Assembly: GCA_937919155.1 (NCBI GenBank)
Contig: CALFPM010000120.1
Span: forward strand, 1-12,946
Reading direction: 5' to 3'
DNA from: an uncultured Clostridia bacterium
GTDB taxonomy: Bacteria > Bacillota > Clostridia > Oscillospirales > Acutalibacteraceae
Length of the DNA: 12,946 nt
The notes beneath the pieces are model-generated. The model did no database searches. It worked only from the letters and a program-made list of their open reading frames with translations, and was not told where the DNA came from. The position numbers and the translations under genes are program-made. Positions 7,309-12,946 of the stretch are shown in pieces (the first letter of the stretch is position 1; every line of letters begins with the position of its first letter).

Positions 7309-8676
7309 ATGCTCAGCAAAATTCTTATCACAATAATGGCATTTTTTATGCCTGTAATGACATTCTTTAACGGACTTTCATTCACGAATTCGCTTATGGC
7401 CAACAGTGCGGAAATCGTTTATGATTATGACAATGAAACTCCCGGTTCAGCCGCGGGTACGGTTACGGTTTCTGCAAAACTCGGCGGAAGTTATGACCTT
7501 TATTGGGGCACCGATGAGGGCGAAAAACTCAGTGAAAATGTGAGTGAATACACTGTATATTACAGTGAATTTGCCGAAGTTGATGTCAGAGGCGGAGAGG
7601 GAAGCACTGAAATTCAGCAGTTCACTGCAATTCCCGAAGGTGCAGAAACCGTGCTTGCATACAAGGGCGCTTTCCTTGTGGGCAAAACAGAAATCCCTGA
7701 AGGCAAAGTTGCCGATAACGGAGAAATGCTTTATTCGTTCGGTGCGCTCAGTGACGTTCATTTTAACAGATACAACGGTTCTCTTACCGGCGATGATGCA
7801 TTGCTGACCTTCCCAAATGCACTCAACTTTATGGAGGAAATGGGTGTTGATATGGTGGGCATATCGGGTGATATTTCTGCAAACGGCGAAAGAAGTTCGT
7901 TTGAAAATTTCAACAACATAGTTTCAAATTATGATTTCCCTGTTTATACCTGCACGGGTAATCACGATGTGAACAGCAAATTTACACTTGAAAACTGGCA
8001 GGCTTTGATGAATACGGGTGTTTACGGCGAAGAAAAGCTTGACGGAGTCAAGGGTGTTGCCAAAAACGGACTTGACTTTGTGTATAGTCCAGAAGGCTGC
8101 GAGGATGTGTTTGTTTTCCTTTCACAGTATCAGTGGGATTACGGCGAAGCAACAAGCCGTCTTCTGACAGATGAGCAGCTTGACTGGCTTGAAACACAGC
8201 TTGAAACATACAAAGACAGAACAGTTTATCTGTTCTTCCACACCTTCCTCAATAACCCTGTTGAGGGCGAGAATCCCTATATGGGTGAGGGCAACCTTGA
8301 GAATAATGTGGGCCGTCATTACGATCTTCCCTTTACCGAGGATTGTCCCGATGAAGTGAGAATGGAAGAGCTGATGGATAAATATGAAAATGTCGTTTTC
8401 TTTAACGGTCATTCACACTGGGCGTATGATATGCAGGAACTTAATCCAAATCTCAACATTGCGAATTACGGCGGCGAATATGCCACAATGGTTCATGTTT
8501 CCAGCGTGTCTTCCCCCAGAAGAACAAAACCCAATCTTGACGACACTTCCGAGCATTATATGCGCTCATCCGAGGGAATGCTTGTTAAGGTTTATGAGGA
8601 CAGAATTGTGTTCACTGCCTGCGAATTTCTCAGAGGAGAATTCCTTTCGTACGCAACATATACAGTTGAAAAATAA
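7309..8676 (+). CDS. Exported or membrane-anchored calcineurin-like metallophosphoesterase
   Basis: This 455-residue protein has a hydrophobic N-terminus (about 4-24) that should direct export or anchor it, with no lipobox cysteine and no clear cleavage site. Residues 35-135 form a beta-rich leader domain of unknown role. The metallophosphoesterase domain follows with its full dimetal set: Asp149-x-His151 in SDVHF, Asp188 in SGDIS, Asn218-His219-Asp220 in GNHD, His311 in FFHTF and His368-Ser-His370 in GHSH. It should hydrolyse phosphate mono- or diesters outside the membrane; the substrate is unknown. A perfect AAAGGAGG precedes the ATG. It forms its own transcription unit, ending at a strong terminator shared with sigG. 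Confidence 0.85.
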   Translation: MLSKILITIMAFFMPVMTFFNGLSFTNSLMANSAEIVYDYDNETPGSAAGTVTVSAKLGGSYDLYWGTDEGEKLSENVSEYTVYYSEFAEVDVRGGEGSTEIQQFTAIPEGAETVLAYKGAFLVGKTEIPEGKVADNGEMLYSFGALSDVHFNRYNGSLTGDDALLTFPNALNFMEEMGVDMVGISGDISANGERSSFENFNNIVSNYDFPVYTCTGNHDVNSKFTLENWQALMNTGVYGEEKLDGVKGVAKNGLDFVYSPEGCEDVFVFLSQYQWDYGEATSRLLTDEQLDWLETQLETYKDRTVYLFFHTFLNNPVEGENPYMGEGNLENNVGRHYDLPFTEDCPDEVRMEELMDKYENVVFFNGHSHWAYDMQELNPNLNIANYGGEYATMVHVSSVSSPRRTKPNLDDTSEHYMRSSEGMLVKVYEDRIVFTACEFLRGEFLSYATYTVEK

Positions 8677-8682
8677 AGAGAT

Positions 8683-8719
8683 GAACTGTCTCGCCGATTT
8701 GGTGAGACAGTTCTTTTTT
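8683..8719. terminator. Bidirectional terminator between the metallophosphoesterase and sigG
   Basis: A 13-bp stem (8683-8695 with 8701-8713, one G-U pair) has a 5-base loop and is followed by TTTTTT (8714-8719) on the plus strand. On the minus strand it starts immediately after the sigG stop codon and is followed by a T-rich stretch (ATCTCTTTATTTTT), so it can stop both convergent transcripts. Confidence 0.9.
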
Positions 8720-9494
8720 ATGCCCTGTTTGTGTCTTTGATTTTTTTGATTGCACCTTTTTCAAGTCGGGAAACCTGAGCCTGGGAAATACCGATTTCGT
8801 CTGCAACTTCCATCTGGGTTCTTCCTTTCATGAAACGAAGAAAAAGAATCTTTTTTTCGCGGCTGTTGAGTTCTTTTATTGCCTGCCTCAGCAGAATTTC
8901 ATCAAGCCAGCTTTCGTCTGTTTCGGTGTCGCCTATCTGATCCATAACATAAATTGTGTCTCCGCCGTCTGAGTAGACGGGTTCGTTGAGGGAAACGGGT
9001 TCAACAATTGCATCAAGGGCAATAATAACGCTTTCTTTGGATATTCCAAGCTCCTTTGCAATTTCTTCGGGAGTGGGGTCGCGCTCAAGCTCATTGATAA
9101 GCCTTTCACGCACCTGCATTGCGTGGTATGCCGTGTCCCTGACAGAGCGGCTGACTCTGACAGGGTTGTTATCCCTCAGGTGCCGCCTGACTTCGCCGAT
9201 TATCATGGGGCAGGCATAGGTGCTGAAACGAACATCAAGACTCATGTCAAAATTATCAATCGCCTTTATCAGACCGATACAACCCACCTGAAACAAATCG
9301 TCAGGATTTTCGCCTCTGTTTGAAAATCTCTGAATGACGCTCAGCACCAGTCTCAGGTTGCCTGTCACTAAATCTTCCCTTGCTTTTTTATCGCCTGCTC
9401 TTGCTTTGCGGAGCAGTTCCATTTTTTCACTTTCCTTCAATACTTTCAGCTTTGCGGTGTTGACTCCGCAGATTTCAACCTTGCTGAATTGCAA
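8718..9494 (-). CDS. sigG: RNA polymerase sporulation sigma factor SigG
   Basis: This 258-residue protein directs RNA polymerase to late forespore genes (spore coat-inside proteins, SASPs, germination genes). It aligns almost end to end with Bacillus subtilis SigG as I remember it. The SigG-specific N-terminus KVEICGV lies at 5-11. Region 2 includes GNLRLVLSVIQRF and DDLFQVGCIGL (45-75). The linker to region 3 holds RDNNPVRVSRSVRD (107-120). The region 4 helix-turn-helix is TQMEVADEIGISQAQVSRLEK (226-246). The start is a TTG at 9494, four bases after GGGGTGA. That ribosome site is buried in a hairpin. The residue equivalent to Asn45 of the B. subtilis protein is Thr44. No spoIIGA or sigE lies next to it, unlike in Bacillus. 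Confidence 0.97.
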   Translation of the reverse strand: MQFSKVEICGVNTAKLKVLKESEKMELLRKARAGDKKAREDLVTGNLRLVLSVIQRFSNRGENPDDLFQVGCIGLIKAIDNFDMSLDVRFSTYACPMIIGEVRRHLRDNNPVRVSRSVRDTAYHAMQVRERLINELERDPTPEEIAKELGISKESVIIALDAIVEPVSLNEPVYSDGGDTIYVMDQIGDTETDESWLDEILLRQAIKELNSREKKILFLRFMKGRTQMEVADEIGISQAQVSRLEKGAIKKIKDTNRA

Positions 9495-9550
9495 AAAATC
9501 ACCCCGATACAGTTAATGGCAATAAAAGTATTGCCCGTTTGTATCGGGGT
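9495..9550 (-). terminator. Two-tier hairpin: terminator of the upstream gene and RBS-sequestering sigG leader
   Basis: An 11-bp outer stem (9501-9511 with 9540-9550) encloses a 7-bp inner stem (9518-9524 with 9529-9535) with a 4-base loop. On the minus strand the last arm is followed by GA and TTTTTT (9498-9493), the form of an intrinsic terminator for the exported-protein gene. The GGGG core of the sigG ribosome site (9502-9505) is fully paired in this arm, and the TTG start uses the end of the T-tract. Read-through RNA should therefore translate sigG poorly. Confidence 0.75.
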
Positions 9551-9555
9551 TATTA
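9526..9555 (-). promoter_or_regulatory. Candidate forespore (SigF-like) promoter for sigG
   Basis: The minus strand has GGCAATACTT (9535-9526), which fits the SigF -10 pattern GGnnAnAnT. Fifteen bases upstream is TAATA (9555-9551), a weak match to GYATA. Transcription would start near 9519, downstream of the 5' arms of the hairpin, giving an open ribosome site. The motif is degenerate, so this is tentative. Confidence 0.3.
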
Positions 9556-9558
9556 TTT

Positions 9559-10590
9559 TTATTTGATTTCGTATGTAAGATTCAGGTCTGCATCAACGGT
9601 AACAACAATAGTTATTGTTTCAAGCACCTCGTAGCGTTCGGTGTTGATTTCGTATCCGTTTTCGGTTTTGACGAGGGGATACATATCAACTTTCTCAAGA
9701 GTGAATTCCGCTGTGCCTTCCTTGAGAGCTTCAATCACAACGGTTTCGGTGCCGTTTACGGGAACTTTGCCAAGGACCTCTCCGATAAGCATTTCGAGAA
9801 TATCTGACGAGGGATAATCTTCGGGCACATACACACTTCCGTATTCATCGGAACTGAAATAGATGCTTATAATTTCAGCCTCGTTTGCAGTGTAATCGCT
9901 TGTTACATTCCAGAAAATAAGCTTTGAAAAGTCAGCCTCAAGTTCAATTTCGGTGAGTCTGCTCTCATCGGTATATTCGATTGTGCCGTTTTCTTTCAGA
10001 GTATATGCAAGGAATTTTTCCTCAAGGGGATTGCCGTCCTTGTCGTAATAAACGAAAAGTGTGCCGTATTTGACATCCTCGGAATACGAATTGATGACAT
10101 CGAATGAACAGATTCCGTTAACCGTTACAGGTTCTGTTGCAAGCTCAGGTTCATCTGCGCCGAATCCGAAACCCCAATAACCGCCGTCAACGGGATTTTC
10201 TGCGGTGAGAGTGATTTCTTCGTCATAGCTTATGTATGTGCCGAAATCATAGAGGACATAAATCTGATAAAACTCATGCTTGCCGTTATATGGGTTTACT
10301 TCGCTCGTTGAGTAAATGATGCAGGACTGAGTTTCACCTCTTGTGTTGGTGACAGTGACTTCTGTCTGACCTTCGCTGATGCCTTCAATCACAAAAGTCT
10401 GCGCCGAGCCGAGGCGGTTTTCACTTTTGATGATTGCAACATCATCGTTTGCGATATCGCATTCCCAGACATAGCCGCGTTCTTCGTTATAAACCATTGA
10501 TATTGTGCAAAGGTTGTTGCCGAAAAGCACGGTGAAAAATGATGAAATCGAGAAGAAAAATGCGAGAATTGATGTAAAAATACTGAACAT
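9559..10590 (-). CDS. Exported protein of unknown function with beta-sandwich-like segments
   Basis: I do not recognise this 343-residue protein as a named family. A hydrophobic N-terminus (1-24) should anchor or export it. The rest is acidic and beta-rich. Two segments look alike. Residues 28-95 contain NEERGYVWE and then SAQTFVIEGISEGQTEVTV. Residues 270-335 contain NGTETVVIEALKEGTAEFTL. Both fit bacterial Ig-like folds, and the GYVWE plus T-F-x-A-L-x-E-G pattern also recalls chagasin-type (I42) cysteine protease inhibitors, though the other I42 loops are not clear. The start is the ATG at 10590 with AAAGGAGG upstream; a frame from 10614 would absorb that site. Two tandem promoters precede it, the farther one overlapped by the XRE dyad. 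Confidence 0.7.
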   Translation of the reverse strand: MFSIFTSILAFFFSISSFFTVLFGNNLCTISMVYNEERGYVWECDIANDDVAIIKSENRLGSAQTFVIEGISEGQTEVTVTNTRGETQSCIIYSTSEVNPYNGKHEFYQIYVLYDFGTYISYDEEITLTAENPVDGGYWGFGFGADEPELATEPVTVNGICSFDVINSYSEDVKYGTLFVYYDKDGNPLEEKFLAYTLKENGTIEYTDESRLTEIELEADFSKLIFWNVTSDYTANEAEIISIYFSSDEYGSVYVPEDYPSSDILEMLIGEVLGKVPVNGTETVVIEALKEGTAEFTLEKVDMYPLVKTENGYEINTERYEVLETITIVVTVDADLNLTYEIK

Positions 10591-10626
10591 TGAAATTCCT
10601 CCTTTTATTTGCACATTTTCAATTCA

Positions 10627-10655
10627 ATTTTAGTGCGGATGCGGTTGTTTGTCAA
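10627..10655 (-). promoter_or_regulatory. Proximal promoter of the exported-protein gene
   Basis: The minus strand reads TTGACA (10655-10650), a 17-base spacer and TAAAAT (10632-10627). This is a perfect -35 and a good -10. Transcription would start near 10620, about 30 bases before the ATG. Confidence 0.8.
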
Positions 10656-10688
10656 TATTATCCGCAGATAATTGTGCAATGCAAGTTA

Positions 10689-10717
10689 ATTATAGAACTA
10701 AAGAGTACTAAAGTCAA
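10689..10717 (-). promoter_or_regulatory. Distal, operator-overlapped promoter of the exported-protein gene
   Basis: The minus strand reads TTGACT (10717-10712), a 17-base spacer and a perfect TATAAT (10694-10689). The dyad described at 10692-10736 is centred on its -35 and fills its spacer, so a bound regulator should block it. Confidence 0.8.
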
Positions 10718-10736
10718 TAGTATTTATCAGTTCTAT
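10692..10736. promoter_or_regulatory. 45-bp dyad, probable operator for the adjacent XRE regulator
   Basis: The arms ATAGAACT (10692-10699) and AGTTCTAT (10729-10736) are a perfect inverted repeat centred at 10714. Inner arms TACTA/TAGTA (10706-10710, 10718-10722) share the same centre. This yields four ARWACT-like half-sites: AGAACT at 10694 and AGTACT at 10704 on the plus strand, and AATACT and AGAACT on the minus strand at 10724-10719 and 10734-10729. Neighbours within each arm are 10 bases apart, one helical turn. Cooperative binding of a small dimeric HTH protein would fit. Confidence 0.6.
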
Positions 10737-10766
10737 GATATTTTAATCAAAAAGGAGGAATGTGCA

Positions 10767-10985
10767 ATGAATTGTTATCAGAGGTTGCGAGATATCAGGG
10801 AGGATAATGACCTGACTCAGAGTGATATTGCAAAGGTGCTCAATATTCAGCAGACTCAGTACAGTCGCTATGAAAGAGGAGCGGCACAAATGGGCATCGA
10901 TAAATATGTTGTGCTTGCGAAGTTTTACAATGTTTCTCTTGACTATATTGCGGGGATAATTGATGAGCCGAAGAAGATTAAATGA
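10767..10985 (+). CDS. Small XRE-family (Cro/CI-type) transcriptional regulator
   Basis: This 72-residue protein is almost entirely one helix-turn-helix domain. The core is LTQSDIAKVLNIQQTQYSRYE (16-36), followed by the usual C-terminal helices (AKFYNVSLDYIAGI, 51-64) and a basic tail. It has no separate sensing domain, so it probably acts as a simple dimeric repressor. AAGGAGG sits 9 bases before the ATG. The frame extends upstream to 10590, but that part crosses the promoter region and has no ribosome site, so it was excluded. It is divergent from the exported-protein gene. No clear plus-strand promoter was found. The dyad between them suggests autoregulation and control of the neighbour, which is inference. 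Confidence 0.85.
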   Translation: MNCYQRLRDIREDNDLTQSDIAKVLNIQQTQYSRYERGAAQMGIDKYVVLAKFYNVSLDYIAGIIDEPKKIK

Positions 10986-11075
10986 GCGGAATTTGCTAAA
11001 AATATTCAAATCACAAAAAGCGAGAAAAGCGGAGAAAAAACGAGCATTTGCGAGTAAATCAAAGGGAAATATTTG

Positions 11076-11110
11076 GCAAATCCGATTTGCAACGGAATTC
11101 TCGCGGATTT
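11076..11110. repeat. Overlapping dyads upstream of the pot promoter
   Basis: GCAAATC-C-GATTTGC (11076-11090) is a 7-1-7 palindrome. AAATCCG (11078-11084) can alternatively pair with CGGATTT (11104-11110). The second arm ends 13 bases before the -35 of potA. It may be an operator; no U-tract makes it a convincing terminator for the XRE gene. The rest of 10986-11075 is purine-rich and unassigned. Confidence 0.35.
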
Positions 11111-11123
11111 ATTAAAAAAAATG

Positions 11124-11152
11124 TTGACATTTGCAAGTTTTTGCACTATATT
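11124..11152 (+). promoter_or_regulatory. Sigma-A promoter of the potAB operon
   Basis: A perfect TTGACA (11124-11129), a 17-base spacer and TATATT (11147-11152). Transcription should begin near 11159, giving a leader of about 58 bases. Confidence 0.85.
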
Positions 11153-11178
11153 TTATTTATTATTATAATAAGCCGTAA

Positions 11179-11194
11179 TGCCGCTTTTGCGGCA
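11179..11194 (+). other. Leader hairpin before potA
   Basis: TGCCGC pairs with GCGGCA around TTTT, in the 5' leader, six bases upstream of the ribosome site GAGAGGGG (11201-11208). No U-tract follows, so it is not a terminator; an mRNA 5'-end stabiliser is possible. Confidence 0.45.
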
Positions 11195-11216
11195 AAGGCA
11201 GAGAGGGGCTGCATAA

Positions 11217-12338
11217 TTGAAAAAAAATGCCATTATCGATTTGAAAAACATTTCCGTAACATTCGGAAATAATCAGGTGCTCAAGAACCTTAACCTTTAT
11301 ATCCGTGACAAGGAATTCATAACCTTTCTCGGTCCCTCAGGCTGCGGAAAAACAACCACTCTCCGCATTATCGCAGGCTTTATTCAGCCTGATGAAGGTG
11401 AGGTTATCTTTGAAGATAAAGTAATCAATAGTGTTCCTCCTCACAAAAGGCAGGTTAACACTATTTTTCAGCGTTATGCCCTTTTCCCTCATCTCAATGT
11501 TTATGAGAATGTTGCATTCGGACTGAGGATCAAAAAGGTGCCCGAAAAGCAGATTAAAGAGACTGTTGAGGAAATGCTCGCTCTTGTTAATCTTACAGGT
11601 TTCGGCAAGCGTAACATAAACTCTCTCTCGGGCGGTCAGCAGCAGCGTGTTGCAATTGCAAGAGCGCTTGCCGTCAAACCCCGTGTTCTGCTTCTTGACG
11701 AGCCTCTCGGTGCACTTGACCTCAAGCTCCGCAAGGATATGCAGGTTGAACTCAAAAATATTCAGCAAAGACTCGGAATCACTTTCATCTATGTTACCCA
11801 CGATCAGGAAGAAGCACTTTCAATGTCCGATACCGTTGTGGTTATGGATGGCGGTGTTATTCAGCAGATCGGCACTCCTCTTGATATTTATAATGAACCC
11901 AAGAACGCTTTTGTTGCTGATTTCATCGGCGAAAGTAATATTCTTGACGGTGTTATGATTGATGACTGCCTTGTTGATTTCTCGGGCCACCGTTTTGAGT
12001 GTCTTGACAAAGGCTTCGGCAAAAACGAAGCGGTTGATGTTGTTGTGCGACCCGAAGATGTTGATGTTGTTGAGCCTGAAAAGGGTATGCTTTGCGGTGT
12101 TGTCACATCGGTTACATTCAAGGGCGTTCATTTTGAAATCATTGTTGATATCGGCGGCTTCAAGTGGATGATTCAGACAACAGATTATCAGCCTGAGGGT
12201 GCAAAAATCGGTCTCTTTATTGAACCCGATGCAATTCACATTATGAAGAAGTCCGAATATTCGGGTATCTACGGTGACTACAGCTCATTCAGTGAAGAGT
12301 TTGATGAGCTTTCAAACGCAGAGGAGGTAGAGGAATGA
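11217..12338 (+). CDS. potA: Spermidine/putrescine-type ABC transporter ATP-binding protein PotA
   Basis: This 373-residue cytoplasmic ATPase powers import of polyamines (or a related substrate) through a PotB-PotC channel. The ABC motifs are in order: Walker A GPSGCGKT (39-46), Q-loop FQRYALFPH (84-92), signature LSGGQQQR (137-144), Walker B VLLLDEP (157-163) and H-loop His195 in VTHDQEEA. The C-terminal third (about 240-345) has the TOBE-type regulatory domain, with VRPEDVDV at 277-284. The tail after 345 is acidic. It starts with TTG behind GAGAGGGG. The stop overlaps the potB start as ATGA. Iron or sulfate importers share the ATPase architecture, but the fused order with a PotB-type permease favours polyamines. 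Confidence 0.9.
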   Translation: MKKNAIIDLKNISVTFGNNQVLKNLNLYIRDKEFITFLGPSGCGKTTTLRIIAGFIQPDEGEVIFEDKVINSVPPHKRQVNTIFQRYALFPHLNVYENVAFGLRIKKVPEKQIKETVEEMLALVNLTGFGKRNINSLSGGQQQRVAIARALAVKPRVLLLDEPLGALDLKLRKDMQVELKNIQQRLGITFIYVTHDQEEALSMSDTVVVMDGGVIQQIGTPLDIYNEPKNAFVADFIGESNILDGVMIDDCLVDFSGHRFECLDKGFGKNEAVDVVVRPEDVDVVEPEKGMLCGVVTSVTFKGVHFEIIVDIGGFKWMIQTTDYQPEGAKIGLFIEPDAIHIMKKSEYSGIYGDYSSFSEEFDELSNAEEVEE

Positions 12339-12946
12339 GCAACCGTTCAACTCTCGGCTCAAAGCTGGTTGCCTCGCCCTACATTGTCTGGTCAGTGCTG
12401 TTTATAGTTGCTCCGTTGATTTTTGTTGTTTACTATTCGTTTACCGATGCTTCGGGTGCTTTCACTTTTGAGAATATCATGGCGCTGAGCAAATATGCTC
12501 CCACATTCCTGCGCTCAATCTGGTTCGGAATCGTGGCAACGCTTATCTGCCTTGTGATTGCATTTCCGCTTGCATATTTTATTTCGCAGTCAACGGAAAA
12601 AGTGCAGCGCACAATGGTTATGCTTGTTATGCTGCCCATGTGGATGAGCTTTCTTATCAGAACTTATTCGTGGATGGCACTTCTGCAGGATACGGGTATC
12701 ATTAACTCCCTGCTTGGTAAAATCGGCATTGACCCCATACATATGATTAACACCGAAGGCGCGGTTATATTGGGTATGGTCTATAATTTTCTGCCCTATA
12801 TGATACTGCCCATTTATTCGGTTATGGCAAAGCTTGATTACAGCATGGTTGAGGCTTGTCAGGATCTCGGCATTCCCTGTAAGAAGGGCTTTGTACCTCC
12901 TCTCGGCGGTGCAACAGACTCAGCAGCATTTGCTCAGGCTGGTATG
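12335..12946 (+). CDS. potB: PotB-type ABC permease, 3' partial, with an aberrant end
   Basis: This is the inner-membrane permease of the PotABC importer, 204 codons seen before the window ends. Membrane segments lie at about 17-36, 61-83, 94-116 and 141-165. The permease motif MLPMWMSFLIRTYSWM (98-113) is typical of PotB. The EAA loop begins correctly as VEACQDLG (172-179). After this the expected continuation (cytosolic loop ending in a LPL-type motif) is missing. Residues 180-204 instead resemble a zinc peptidase. GGAGG lies 8 bases before the ATG, and the start overlaps potA by 4 bases. The N-terminal 179 residues are a confident PotB; the remainder is not. Confidence 0.85.
   Translation, partial: MSNRSTLGSKLVASPYIVWSVLFIVAPLIFVVYYSFTDASGAFTFENIMALSKYAPTFLRSIWFGIVATLICLVIAFPLAYFISQSTEKVQRTMVMLVMLPMWMSFLIRTYSWMALLQDTGIINSLLGKIGIDPIHMINTEGAVILGMVYNFLPYMILPIYSVMAKLDYSMVEACQDLGIPCKKGFVPPLGGATDSAAFAQAGM
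12872..12946 (+). other. Peptidase-like tail joined in frame to potB
   Basis: The last 25 codons read IPCKKGFVPPLGG and then ATDSAAFAQAGM. The GGATDSAAF-AQAG pattern is typical of M28/M20-type zinc peptidases near a metal-ligand Asp, and not of ABC permeases. The switch falls right after the EAA-loop DLG. An assembly chimera at the contig end is the simplest reading; a true recombination is possible. Confidence 0.5.

Noticed and set aside
10590..10766. 59-codon N-terminal extension of the XRE gene
   Set aside because: It runs through two minus-strand promoters and the dyad, lacks a ribosome site, and adds non-domain residues.
10986..11075. Purine-rich AGCGAGAAA/AGCGGAGAAA near-repeat considered as a CRISPR or iteron seed
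   Set aside because: Only two imperfect copies, with no regular spacer and no replication gene nearby.
11179..11194. Leader hairpin of potA considered as a terminator or riboswitch
   Set aside because: There is no U-tract, and the leader is too short (about 58 bases) for a known riboswitch class.
11337..11801. 154-codon minus-strand open frame
   Set aside because: It is antisense to the conserved ATPase core of potA.

Overview
The window looks like a piece of a spore-forming Clostridia chromosome (Bacillota), most likely a gut Oscillospirales/Ruminococcaceae-type organism. The best evidence is a clear forespore sigma factor gene, sigG, together with Gram-positive ribosome sites (AAAGGAGG), sigma-A type promoters and TTG starts. 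Base composition looks moderate (mid-40s % GC by eye, not counted). No rRNA, tRNA, CRISPR array, transposase or phage structural gene was seen. The taxonomic placement is inference.

Layout. (1) 1-121 is a noncoding edge that I cannot assign, ending in a hairpin that could terminate the first operon. (2) 122-2058, minus strand: a D-2-hydroxyacid dehydrogenase followed by a GHMP sugar kinase of the HddA type, driven by an extended -10 promoter. (3) 2151-7165, plus strand: a tight five-gene run of a TVP38/TMEM64 membrane protein, a galactokinase with a variant signature, two tandem M42 zinc aminopeptidases and a GNAT acetyltransferase. Most junctions overlap. A strong hairpin lies between galK and the first peptidase, and a probable intrinsic terminator follows the GNAT gene. 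(4) 7309-8676, plus strand: an exported or membrane-anchored metallophosphoesterase, closed by a strong terminator shared with the convergent sigG. (5) 8718-10590, minus strand: sigG, preceded by a gene for an exported protein of unknown function with beta-sandwich-like segments. The hairpin between them looks like a terminator for the upstream gene and buries the sigG ribosome-binding site. (6) 10590-10767: a divergent control region with two good minus-strand promoters and a 45-bp dyad, next to a small XRE-type repressor gene on the plus strand. (7) 11124-12946, plus strand: the start of a polyamine-type ABC transporter operon (potA, then potB cut by the window end).

How parts fit. The kinases (HddA-like and GalK-like), the dehydrogenase, the aminopeptidases and the PotAB importer are housekeeping carbon, peptide and polyamine functions. 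The regulatory interest lies in the sigG leader, where a hairpin could silence read-through translation, and in the XRE operator, which could switch the exported-protein gene. The final ~75 bases of the window do not read like a PotB permease but like a zinc peptidase, which suggests a chimeric contig end. I found no wholly new multi-gene system. The sigG leader, the XRE/exported-protein pair and the chimeric end are the best items for a second look.
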